Below are positions 8,099 to 14,647 of a stretch of DNA of 37,095 nucleotides, piece after piece; position 1 is the first letter of the stretch; each line of letters opens with the position of its first letter. Location: NCBI GenBank assembly GCA_004367505.1, contig SFCB01000105.1:1-37095 (forward strand). The letters run 5' to 3'. The notes under the pieces are model-generated. The model was not told the DNA's origin, searched no databases, and saw nothing but the letters and a program-made list of their open reading frames with translations. A program made the position numbers and the translations under genes. The DNA is from Chloroflexi bacterium OHK40 (GTDB lineage: Bacteria; Chloroflexota; Chloroflexia; Chloroflexales; Chloroflexaceae).

Positions 8099-8494
8099 CT
8101 AATTCCAGCGCAGCTGTTCCGCACCGGCTGGGAACGGCACCAGACACGGCCCCTCAAGCGCGCTCCGGGCCTTACGGCACAGCCCGAGCAGCAGTGGCAG
8201 ATCGGCTGGCCGCACCGTGATCACCAGTTGATCAAACTGGATCACCAGCCGTTCGTGGATCGCCAGGTAGGCGATGGCCCGTGTGGGGCTCAGGATCGCC
8301 AGGGCGACATCCTCAGCAGGTAGTGGACGATCACCGGCGGTGAGCAGCCCGGTGAATATGGCGAACTCACTCCGGGCAAAGACCAGACCAGGTGTGCCGA
8401 GCACAAGGTGCACCGTGCCGTCGATCAGTTCGTGGATCTGCCAGCCACGAGCACAACTGGCCAGCAGGCGGCGCGGGGGAAGTAGGCGGCTCAT
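8099..8494 (-). CDS. Hypothetical protein P2, paralog of P1
   Basis: A 131-residue soluble protein of no family I recognise. The ATG at 8494 is chosen because TGAGGA, overlapping the stop of the ccmD-like gene, lies about six bases upstream. The core aligns end to end with P1 (9799-10179): GWQIHELIDGTVHL against NWHILHLGDGRVQL, LVFARSEF against VAFGREAF, and LLGLCRKARSAL against FTALCREAAAKL. No signal peptide, membrane helix or CxxC is present. Both paralogs flank ccmC-ccmD in one transcription unit, pointing to a role in heme handling or cytochrome maturation (inference). Confidence 0.72.
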   Translation of the reverse strand: MSRLLPPRRLLASCARGWQIHELIDGTVHLVLGTPGLVFARSEFAIFTGLLTAGDRPLPAEDVALAILSPTRAIAYLAIHERLVIQFDQLVITVRPADLPLLLGLCRKARSALEGPCLVPFPAGAEQLRWN

Positions 8495-8501
8495 CGCGTC
8501 C

Positions 8502-8816
8502 TCAGCGGCTGTGGGGGGCATCAACAAACCGCTCGACGGGATGCAGCAGGTGGACCACATCCCCGCAGCCGCACCCGGTTGCCATCAGCCAGGCAAGGAG
8601 CCGGGCGGGGTGATCGGCTGTTGTCGTGGCGGCTTCCATAGCCTCGGGTTCCGCCGGCGGATGGGGCATAGGCGGATCGCCCGGCGGCATCCGCTCAAGC
8701 TCCTGCCGCACAGCGCGCAGCCGCGCGCCGACCCGGCCCAGGTAGATCGCAATCGTTGCCCAGACGGCCAGGGCCGTGGCCAGGGAGACGTAGATCGCCG
8801 TTGCGCCTTCCGTCAT
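8502..8816 (-). CDS. ccmD: CcmD-like small membrane protein with a C-terminal extension
   Basis: A 104-residue protein with one N-terminal membrane helix (about 6-28, YVSLATALAVWATIAIYLG) followed by a basic, amphipathic segment RVGARLRAVRQELERM, the CcmD pattern. CcmD stabilises CcmC and the heme-loaded chaperone complex at the membrane. The start overlaps the ccmC stop (ATGA), the usual gene order. About 55 further residues, Pro-rich with GCGCGD and several His, go beyond the normal CcmD length of about 50-70 residues and might bind heme or metal. Assignment rests on order and topology because CcmD sequences are poorly conserved. Confidence 0.65.
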   Translation of the reverse strand: MTEGATAIYVSLATALAVWATIAIYLGRVGARLRAVRQELERMPPGDPPMPHPPAEPEAMEAATTTADHPARLLAWLMATGCGCGDVVHLLHPVERFVDAPHSR

Positions 8817-9781
8817 GCAAGGGCTACCTTTCGTCGTGCTAGCTGCGTCTCCAGCCCGAGTACCCGGGCGCGCAACAGGAACATCCAGACAAACAGGGCC
8901 GTGAAGCCAACGTTGGCTGCCAGAAAGACCCAGAGGGTGCGCTGGTTTGCAAGCAGCCCCGTGCCGGGGGCTTCGATATTGAGCCGTGCCGTGCCACTTG
9001 CCGGGTCCACCTGCTCCAGAGCCAGGGTGAAGCGTTGCTCGGGGATGGTCGGGCGGTCGGCGTAGCTCCCTGTCGCCAGGTCGAAGCTCGGCGCCAGCAC
9101 ATCCTCGCGGGCGAGACCGGGAGCCGAGACGCGCACCTCGGCCGTCACCAGGTTGCCCTGCTGCCTGAGCGCCAGCAACTGCACCTTGTGGTCGCCCAGG
9201 AGCCCCACCTGGCCCACCTGCAGGGAGATCCCATCGCAGTCGCTCCCCTGGATGAAGGCGCAGTTGGGGTGCAACGTACTCTCGGCCATCCGTGGGGCCA
9301 CAAACATGAGAAATGGCATCGTCACAAAGGCGAACAGTGAATAGACCGCCGCGAGCGTCCGGCGGCGCTCAGGTTCATCGACCGCCGAGCGCAGGGCGAA
9401 CAGGGCGGCGTAGATCAAGAGCAGGATGAAGATCGTCACCTGGCGCGGGTCCCAGTTCCAGGCTACCCCCCAGGCCACCTGCGAGAAGAACATGCCGGTG
9501 AGCGTTGCAAGGAGCGTAAAGAGCAGCCCGCACTCAGCGGCGGCGGTGGCTTTGTCATCGTCTAGTGTACGGCGGCGCCAGAGATACAGCCCGCTGAAGA
9601 CGGCCGAGACGGTAAACGCGACAACGGCAACCCAGGCGGTTGGTACGTGCAGGATCACAATCCGCCCCGCGTCGCCGAGGCCCTGGTAGGAGGGGATGAC
9701 CACGAAGGTCGCGATCGTTACTCCGGCCATCCAGAGCCCGATCAGCAGTTTGCTGAGCGATGCAACACGCTGCGCCATCAT
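8813..9781 (-). CDS. ccmC: CcmC-type heme-handling membrane protein
   Basis: A 322-residue protein of the CcmC/CcsA heme-handling superfamily with six predicted helices. The WWD-type motif is WGVAWNWDPRQV (about 104-115). The two outside histidines expected as heme ligands are H45 (ILHVPTAW) and H171 (STLHPN). An extra extracytoplasmic segment of about 90 residues (about 172-265) between the last two helices carries C174 and C182 and makes the protein about 75 residues longer than E. coli CcmC. CcmC normally presents heme to CcmE for cytochrome c assembly, but no ccmA, ccmB, ccmE or ccmF lies in this window. Tandem ATGs at 9781 and 9778 follow GGAAAGG. Confidence 0.85.
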   Translation of the reverse strand: MMAQRVASLSKLLIGLWMAGVTIATFVVIPSYQGLGDAGRIVILHVPTAWVAVVAFTVSAVFSGLYLWRRRTLDDDKATAAAECGLLFTLLATLTGMFFSQVAWGVAWNWDPRQVTIFILLLIYAALFALRSAVDEPERRRTLAAVYSLFAFVTMPFLMFVAPRMAESTLHPNCAFIQGSDCDGISLQVGQVGLLGDHKVQLLALRQQGNLVTAEVRVSAPGLAREDVLAPSFDLATGSYADRPTIPEQRFTLALEQVDPASGTARLNIEAPGTGLLANQRTLWVFLAANVGFTALFVWMFLLRARVLGLETQLARRKVALA

Positions 9782-9798
9782 TCAACCTTTCCAGGCAT

Positions 9799-10179
9799 TC
9801 AATTCAAGCGACCATCGGAAGCCGGCGGAGAGGCCGAGGCACACAGCTTTGCCGCAGCCTCACGGCACAGCGCCGTAAAGGCGAGGAGCTCGTGGGGCAG
9901 AAAGCGCAGGATCGTCCCATCGAAGGTGAGGAGCAACGCACCATGCTGCGCATCAAACCAGATGCTGCGCTCCACGCCGGCATGGGCAATGCAGCCGGCC
10001 GTGGTTGGCCCCTTCAGCACCGCCTCGGCTAGCCCGTGCAGAAGCTGGAAGGCCTCGCGCCCGAAGGCCACCGCAAAGGGGCCGAAGTCGAGTTGAACCC
10101 GTCCATCGCCCAGGTGCAGAATGTGCCAGTTGCGGCCATTGCGCGCCAGGATTTTGTAGGGGGCCAGACGATAGGTCAT
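9799..10179 (-). CDS. Hypothetical protein P1, paralog of P2
   Basis: A 126-residue soluble protein with no recognised domain. The ATG at 10179 has AAGGA seven bases upstream. The pattern is W-x-I/L-x-x-L-x-DG-x-V-x-L-x-x-G, then an F-x-R-x-x-F segment, a variable middle, and a C-terminal LCR-x-A helix; all of it is shared with P2 at 8099-8494. Predicted fold is mixed beta then helix, without signal or membrane segments. The stop is 17 bases before ccmC. It may be co-expressed with the hmu genes upstream, although a tandem repeat and hairpin lie between. Confidence 0.72.
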   Translation of the reverse strand: MTYRLAPYKILARNGRNWHILHLGDGRVQLDFGPFAVAFGREAFQLLHGLAEAVLKGPTTAGCIAHAGVERSIWFDAQHGALLLTFDGTILRFLPHELLAFTALCREAAAKLCASASPPASDGRLN

Positions 10180-10201
10180 TGGCGATCCTTCATGTATCAC
10201 C

Positions 10202-10280
10202 GTAGACGCCCCCGGCGTAGAGCCGCCCCCGGTGTAGAGCCGCCCCCGGTGTAGAGCCGCCCCCGGTGTAGAGCCGCCCC
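10202..10280. repeat. 17-bp tandem repeat after hmuU
   Basis: Three full units of GTAGAGCCGCCCCCGGT start at 10217, 10234 and 10251, bordered by a 15-base variant at 10202 and a partial unit at 10268-10280. The units are near-identical, implying recent slippage and possible copy-number variation. It separates the hmu genes from P1-ccmC. Confidence 0.85.
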
Positions 10281-10286
10281 ACTGGG
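10273..10286 (-). terminator. Possible hairpin downstream of hmuU
   Basis: Read on the minus strand, CGCCCC-AG/T-GGGGCG forms a short GC-only stem with a tiny loop just past the hmuU stop. There is no T-run, so intrinsic termination would be weak and partial read-through into P1-ccmC remains possible. Confidence 0.35.
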
Positions 10287-10292
10287 GCGTCT

Positions 10293-11351
10293 CTACGCCT
10301 GGGAACGAAGGATGAGGGCAAGGAAGAAGGGTCCGCCGGCGAAGGCGGTGATCAGGCCCACCGGGATTTCAGCGGGGGCCGCAAGCGTACGTGCCAGCAG
10401 GTCGGCGATCAGCAGCAGGCTCGCGCCGCCAAGGGCGCTTGCCGGTAGCAAACGGCGATGGTCGGGTCCGGCTACAAGGCGAACCATGTGCGGCACGATC
10501 AGGCCGACGAAGCCGATCGGTCCGGTCAGCGCCACTGCCGCCCCGGTGGCCAGGGCGGCCAGCAGTACGGCGACGCGCTTCACGCGCTCGACATCGACGC
10601 CCAGGTGGCGAGCCTCGCGCTCACCAAGAGCGAGCAGGTTCAGCCGCCGGCCGAGCCAGGGGGCGAGCAGCAGCGCTACGAGCATGAGCGGCGCTGCGGC
10701 AAGCAGGGTCTCCCAGAGCGCGCCACCGAGGCCGCCCATGGTCCAGAAGACGATCGAACGTAGCTCGGCGTCGTCGGCGAGGTAGGTGAGCAGGCCGGTG
10801 CTGGCGCCTGCCAGCGCGTTCAGGGCCAGGCCCACCAGTAAGAGCGTTGCCACGTCGGTGTGCCCGTGGCGCCTGGCGAGCCGGTAGACCAGCACTGTCG
10901 TCACGGTGCCGGCGAGGAACGCCGCCACTGGCAGTGTGAACGGGCCGAGCGGCGCGACGCCGAGCACAAGTATGGCCACGGCGCCGAGCGCGGCGCCGCT
11001 GCTCACCCCGATCAGGCCCGGATCGGCCAGGGGATTACGGAACACGCCCTGGAGCAGCGCCCCACTCACAGCCAGTGCCGCGCCAACCAGCGCCCCAAGC
11101 AGCACTCGTGGCAGTCGGATGCTCCAGAGCACCGCCTCCTGCTGCTGGCTCGGCGTGATGCCAGTCTCCACACCGAGCCTGCCGAGGAGTGTCGCGCCGA
11201 CGATCTCGGGTGGTACCGGCACCGAGCCGACGCCGACACCGAGGAGCAACGCGAGGAGGAGCAATCCGCCGAGGGCCGGGAGCAGTGCGGCCCGACCAGG
11301 ATGCACGTGCCGGGGCGCGCGCTGCGGCTGTGCGGTGGTCGAGGCGCTCAT
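10293..11351 (-). CDS. hmuU: Heme ABC transporter permease (FecCD family)
   Basis: A 352-residue permease with about ten membrane helices and intact family motifs: RLPRVLLGALVGAALAVSGA, then LLQGVFRNPLADPGLIGVSS, and GPIGFVGLIVPHMVRLVAGP towards the C-terminus. In the dimer it forms the channel for heme handed over by HmuT. The start overlaps the hmuT stop (ATGA). Unlike the divergent FecCD protein at 2610-3596 this copy is fully canonical. Heme specificity is inferred from HmuT and HmuV. Confidence 0.92.
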   Translation of the reverse strand: MSASTTAQPQRAPRHVHPGRAALLPALGGLLLLALLLGVGVGSVPVPPEIVGATLLGRLGVETGITPSQQQEAVLWSIRLPRVLLGALVGAALAVSGALLQGVFRNPLADPGLIGVSSGAALGAVAILVLGVAPLGPFTLPVAAFLAGTVTTVLVYRLARRHGHTDVATLLLVGLALNALAGASTGLLTYLADDAELRSIVFWTMGGLGGALWETLLAAAPLMLVALLLAPWLGRRLNLLALGEREARHLGVDVERVKRVAVLLAALATGAAVALTGPIGFVGLIVPHMVRLVAGPDHRRLLPASALGGASLLLIADLLARTLAAPAEIPVGLITAFAGGPFFLALILRSQA

Positions 11352-12418
11352 GGCGTGTTCCCCCGGGCCGTAGCCTGCGCGAAGGCCGCCACAAGGTCGG
11401 AAAGGGCCTGGCCGGTGCGTGGCCCCATCCCGAGCAGGTAGAGATCGTCGAGCGCAACCACGCGCCGGGCCTGTCCCGCAGGCGTGTCGGCGAGGCCAGG
11501 GATCTTCAGCAGGCCATCAACGCCACCCACCGACTCGAGGCCTTTCTCCAGCACCAGGATCACCTCGGGCTGGGCCGCGATCACACTCTCTGGGCTCAGC
11601 GGCTTGAAGTCGGCGATCCCGGCTTCAGCGGCGGCGTTCACCCCGCCGGCGGCGGTAATCATCACATCGGCGGGGGTGTTGCTGCCAGCCACCTGTTGCA
11701 CATCCGTGCCGCGCAGGTAGAGGAACACAACCCGTGGGTGGGCGTTCGTTCCGCTTGCCTGCGTGAGGGCCCGGTCGATCTCGGTTTCGACGCGGGCCGC
11801 CAGCTGCTCGCCCCGCGCCGGCACGCCCAGCGCCTGAGCGACGAAGCGGATCTTCCGGGCCGGCGCATCGAGTGTCGGCGGATCAGCGGCGAGCGCTACA
11901 GGTACACCGGCACTGCGAACCTGCTCCAGTGCCTCGGGCGGGCCGGCGGTCTCATCACCGATCACCAGGGTCGGCGTAAGCGAGAGGATACCCTCGGCGT
12001 TGAGACGGCGCTGGTAGCCAATGTTGGGCAACGCGCGAGTCCGCTCCGGCGGGTAGGTTGCGCTGCTATCTACGCCCACCACCTGCTCGCCCATCCCGAG
12101 CGCAAAGATAATCTCGGTGATGTCGCCCGAGAGGCTCACGATACGCTCCGTGGAGGTGACTGTCACCACGTTGCCGGCGTAGTCTGTCACTATCGCCGGG
12201 AGCTGTGGAGACGCCACGGCGGATGCGCTGGTCGGCGCGGCAACGGCGGAAACGGGCGCAATGGTTGCGCGGGGGGCGGCGCTCGGCGTCGGGGAGCCCG
12301 CAGACGGCGTCGTCGTGCAGGCGCCACAGAGCAGCGCCGCGCACCCCAGGCTGAACAGCTGCCGCCAGCGGGCGCTGGCAGCCCGTGGATGCGGCAGCTT
12401 ATGGTGCCACAGCGGCAT
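11348..12418 (-). CDS. hmuT: Heme ABC transporter substrate-binding lipoprotein
   Basis: A 356-residue class III (BtuF-like) binding protein. A hydrophobic signal ends in a lipobox-like LLCGAC (C34), followed by a Thr/Ser/Ala/Pro linker to about 73. The mature domain begins IVTDYAGNVVTV. Typical HmuT features are RIVSLSGDITEIIFALGMGEQVVGVD, the LNAEGILSLTPTLVIGDE strand and the C-terminal DLYLLGMGPRTGQAL. It binds heme outside the membrane and passes it to HmuU. The start overlaps the hmuV 3' end by 20 bases. Cobalamin or siderophore specificity is less likely because HmuV next door has the heme-type signature. Confidence 0.88.
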   Translation of the reverse strand: MPLWHHKLPHPRAASARWRQLFSLGCAALLCGACTTTPSAGSPTPSAAPRATIAPVSAVAAPTSASAVASPQLPAIVTDYAGNVVTVTSTERIVSLSGDITEIIFALGMGEQVVGVDSSATYPPERTRALPNIGYQRRLNAEGILSLTPTLVIGDETAGPPEALEQVRSAGVPVALAADPPTLDAPARKIRFVAQALGVPARGEQLAARVETEIDRALTQASGTNAHPRVVFLYLRGTDVQQVAGSNTPADVMITAAGGVNAAAEAGIADFKPLSPESVIAAQPEVILVLEKGLESVGGVDGLLKIPGLADTPAGQARRVVALDDLYLLGMGPRTGQALSDLVAAFAQATARGNTP

Positions 12419-13223
12419 GAGTCACCTCACGGAACTTCACAGAGTCGGACGGAAGGGCAAGCACCAGCGGCGCGTCATAGTGGGGGTGGCGCTGCACGCT
12501 CACTGCCACGCCATACACCGCGCTCAGACGCTTGGCATCAAGCACCGCCCACGGCGAGCCAAGGGCAAGCAGGTGCCCCTGGTGCAACAGCGCGATCCGG
12601 TCGGCGTAAAGCGCGGCCAGATTCAGGTCGTGGAGCACAGCGATAACGGCGCCACCTCTGGCTGAGACCGCCTTTGCTATCTGCAAGGCCGCGTGCTGGT
12701 GGCGTAGGTCGAGGGCAGCAGTGGGCTCATCCAGCAGAAGCAGCGGTGCCTGCTGGGCCAGCACACGTGCCAGGCTTGCGCGGGCCTGCTCACCGCCGGA
12801 GAGGGTTGGGAACACCCGCTCGGCGAAATGCAGCATCTCGGTGCGGGCCAGCGCATCACGGGCGATCGCTTCATCGGCGGCGCTCTCCGCGCGACCACGG
12901 AGGTGCGGGTGGCGGCCCATCAAGGCGACCTCTAGCGTCGTGAAGGGAAAGGCGATGCTCACCTGCTGCCGCAGAACCGCCCTGCGCAGCGCCTGCCCAT
13001 GAGCGTCCAGGCTGCCAAGCAGATGCCCGTCGAGGCGCACCATACCGCTCGTTGGAGTGAGGTCACCGGCAAGCAGGCCGAGCAGCGTACTCTTGCCCGC
13101 ACCGTTGGGGCCCACCACAGCCAGAAACTCTCCCGCCTCGACACTGAACGTAACCTCGTGGATCAGGCTGCGGCCAGCCAGCTGATAGCTCAGATCATGC
13201 GCGGCAAGTAGTGGTGTTGGCAT
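12399..13223 (-). CDS. hmuV: Heme ABC transporter ATP-binding protein
   Basis: A 274-residue ATPase when started at ATG 13223; an in-frame TTG at 13241 adds six residues, and neither has a strong ribosome site. Walker A GPNGAGKSTLLGLLAG, the HmuV-type stretch LRRAVLRQQVSIAFPFTTLEVALMGRHPH, signature LSGGEQARASLARVLA, Walker B LLLLDEPTAALD and switch VLHDLNLA are all present. It powers heme import by HmuU. It is the first gene behind the iron-box promoter at 13315-13345, so repression by iron is likely. Confidence 0.9.
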   Translation of the reverse strand: MPTPLLAAHDLSYQLAGRSLIHEVTFSVEAGEFLAVVGPNGAGKSTLLGLLAGDLTPTSGMVRLDGHLLGSLDAHGQALRRAVLRQQVSIAFPFTTLEVALMGRHPHLRGRAESAADEAIARDALARTEMLHFAERVFPTLSGGEQARASLARVLAQQAPLLLLDEPTAALDLRHQHAALQIAKAVSARGGAVIAVLHDLNLAALYADRIALLHQGHLLALGSPWAVLDAKRLSAVYGVAVSVQRHPHYDAPLVLALPSDSVKFREVTHAAVAP

Positions 13224-13314
13224 GGTCCGTGTCACCGGCAACGAAACATCTACCCGGGCCGATGATGGCCCGAGATCGTCTCAGCTAGTTCTATGAACTT
13301 GCTAATCTTTAAAG

Positions 13315-13345
13315 TTAGTATGTACTAATAACGAGTGTTTGTCAA
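13315..13345 (-). promoter_or_regulatory. Promoter with iron box driving hmuVTU (module B)
   Basis: On the minus strand TTGACA (13345-13340) is followed 17 bases later by the dyad TTAGTACATACTAA (13328-13315), which overlays a CATACT -10. Arms TTAGTA and TACTAA are perfectly complementary. An additional CTAATCTTTAAAGTTAG stretch (13302-13318) adjoins it and may extend the operator. It lies about 90 bases before hmuV. Control by the DtxR-like protein is inferred from identity of layout with the other modules. Confidence 0.7.
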
Positions 13346-13427
13346 GGTGGAGGTTTGAAAACTATGAGCGCACTCGTAACCTGCCTGTAACTCATTACCG
13401 TACCCTGAGGTTGCTCGCGTCACAGAG

Positions 13428-13533
13428 CGTGGCGAGCCACGGCCAGTATGCAGGTGCGCCAACCCGTGCAGCTGGCCACTGAAGCACAGATAAGGAACTC
13501 AACGGGGAGCGTCCGTTAGCGGGCGCTCCCCGT
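13428..13533 (+). promoter_or_regulatory. Structured leader upstream of mgsA
   Basis: Three inverted repeats occur in order: CGTGGC/GCCACG (13428-13441, tiny loop), GGCCAG/CTGGCC (13441-13446 with 13472-13477), and a 10-bp perfect stem ACGGGGAGCG/CGCTCCCCGT (13502-13511 with 13524-13533) ending eight bases before the AGGAG of mgsA. No T-run follows the last stem. A weak promoter TTGAAA-N16-TAACCT lies at 13355-13382. I do not recognise a known riboswitch; there is no B12 box or RFN element. Confidence 0.5.
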
Positions 13534-13555
13534 GCTATACCAGGAGAATCGAGCA

Positions 13556-13963
13556 ATGTCCCGAACAATTGCGCTGATCGCCCATGACGGCAAGAAGGCC
13601 GACATGGTTGCCTTTGCTACCTACAACCGCGAACAGCTGCGGCACTACCGCCTGATTGCAACCGCGAGCACGGGGAAGCTGCTGATCAGCAAAGTAGGCC
13701 TGGAGGTGACCTGCCTGGCGAGCGGGCCATACGGCGGCGATGCCCAGATCGGTGCCCAGGTGGTTGAGGGGGGCGTCGAGGCAGTGATCTTCCTCGTCGA
13801 CCCGCTGGACAAGCACCCCCACGATCCCGACATCCAGAGCCTGATGCGGCTCTGTAATGTGCACAACGTACCGCTAGCAACCAATGTCGCTACCGCCGAC
13901 TGCATCATTTCCGCTATCGCCATGCGTACGCAGCTGGACCAGACGACGCTCGAACATCGGTAG
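13556..13963 (+). CDS. mgsA: Methylglyoxal synthase
   Basis: A 135-residue cytoplasmic enzyme that converts dihydroxyacetone phosphate to methylglyoxal and phosphate, the glycolytic bypass used when sugar phosphates build up or phosphate is short. The ATG at 13556 has AGGAG nine bases upstream. Family motifs are ALIAHDGKKADMVAFA, the phosphate-binding ATASTGKLL (usually TGTTG), the catalytic-Asp region SGPYGGDAQIGAQV, DPLDKHPHDPDIQSLMRLC with the key His-x-x-Asp, and VPLATNVATAD. Length is close to the family norm. It is divergent from the hmu genes and has no operon partner. Confidence 0.95.
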   Translation: MSRTIALIAHDGKKADMVAFATYNREQLRHYRLIATASTGKLLISKVGLEVTCLASGPYGGDAQIGAQVVEGGVEAVIFLVDPLDKHPHDPDIQSLMRLCNVHNVPLATNVATADCIISAIAMRTQLDQTTLEHR

Positions 13964-14440
13964 CGCCAGAGCCACCCAAACGGGCTCGGTGCAAGCGAGG
14001 GCATGCCTCCGCAAAAGCGGGAGGCGCTGGGTTCCCGCGTGCGCGGGAACGACACTCCTGGCGTATTGGTGTCACCCCCGCGCAGGCGGGGGTCCAGGGC
14101 GGGACGCCTGCGGGCCTGCCTCCGCGTGCGCTGGGTTCCCGCGTGCGCGGAAACGACACCCCCGGCGCATTGGTGTCACCCCCGCGCAGGCGGGGGTCCA
14201 GGGCTCCGACGTGGTGCGCCCGGCGGTCCAGATCGTCACCCCCGCGCAGGCGGGGGGCCAGGGCGGGACGCCTGCGGGCCTGCCTCCGCGTGCGCTGGGT
14301 TCCCGCGTGCGCGGGAACGACACCCCCGGCGCATTGGTGTCACCCCCGCGCAGGCGGGCTTCGCCTCCCAACGCCGCGCGCTTCAGCGCCACGGCATCCG
14401 GGGTGCAGGCACATCCGCTGCGCCGTTTTACAACCATTTT
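13964..14440. repeat. Cluster of alternating palindromic repeats between mgsA and the iron operon
   Basis: No gene is supported. Two units alternate. Unit a, TTCCCGCGTGCGCGGGAA, occurs at 14032, 14136 (one base changed) and 14300. Unit b, TCACCCCCGCGCAGGCGGG, occurs at 14072, 14176, 14236 and 14340. A longer block containing both, from GGCGGGACGCCTGC to the next unit b, is duplicated (about 14097-14190 and 14262-14355). Reading frames through these units give recurrent peptides such as VTPAQAG on one strand and FPRTREP on the other, which are translation artefacts. The family recurs at 1008-1027. Confidence 0.85.
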
Positions 14441-14441
14441 C

Positions 14442-14473
14442 TTGACAAACCATCGATATTAGTATAATCTAAT
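14442..14473 (+). promoter_or_regulatory. Promoter with iron box driving the siderophore/COG4280 operon (module C)
   Basis: TTGACA (14442-14447) is followed by TTAGTATAATCTAA (14459-14472), a TTAG-N6-CTAA dyad containing a consensus TATAAT; TAATCT at 14465 gives the optimal 17-base spacing. Dyad position relative to the -35 is the same as in modules A and B. The leader to the TTG start at 14648 is about 170 nt. A repressor bound here would cover the -10. Confidence 0.75.
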
Positions 14474-14647
14474 CCCGGATATTGCTAGGTAATAACTTCC
14501 GCTGCCACGTCGGCAGGCGCAGCTAACGCCCGTCCAGCGGGTTGTGGCTTTGCCTTGCCTTGCGCTGCTCCAAGCATAACGAGCAGCGGATCGGGCAAGA
14601 ACGAGGACCAGAAACCGGAGAACCGCACAGCGAAAGGACGGCACTCC

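Noticed and set aside
12399-13223. Reading hmuVTU as a vitamin B12 transporter (btuDFC)
   Set aside because: FPFTTLEVALMGRHPH in the ATPase and DLYLLGMGPRTGQAL in the binding protein are heme-type, and heme-related genes lie downstream.
13428-13533. Cobalamin riboswitch, because GGCCACTG occurs at 13474-13481 near a BtuCDF-like transporter
   Set aside because: No B12-box (AGCCAGGAGACCTGCC) or other conserved core, and the element precedes mgsA, not the transporter.
13964-14440. Overlapping open frames giving VTPAQAG/FPRTREP peptides
   Set aside because: They are translations of palindromic repeats in every frame, without ribosome sites or homology.
13964-14440. CRISPR array from the regular repeats
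   Set aside because: Units are self-palindromic, unevenly spaced (about 40-100 bases) and the intervening DNA is itself duplicated; no cas genes.
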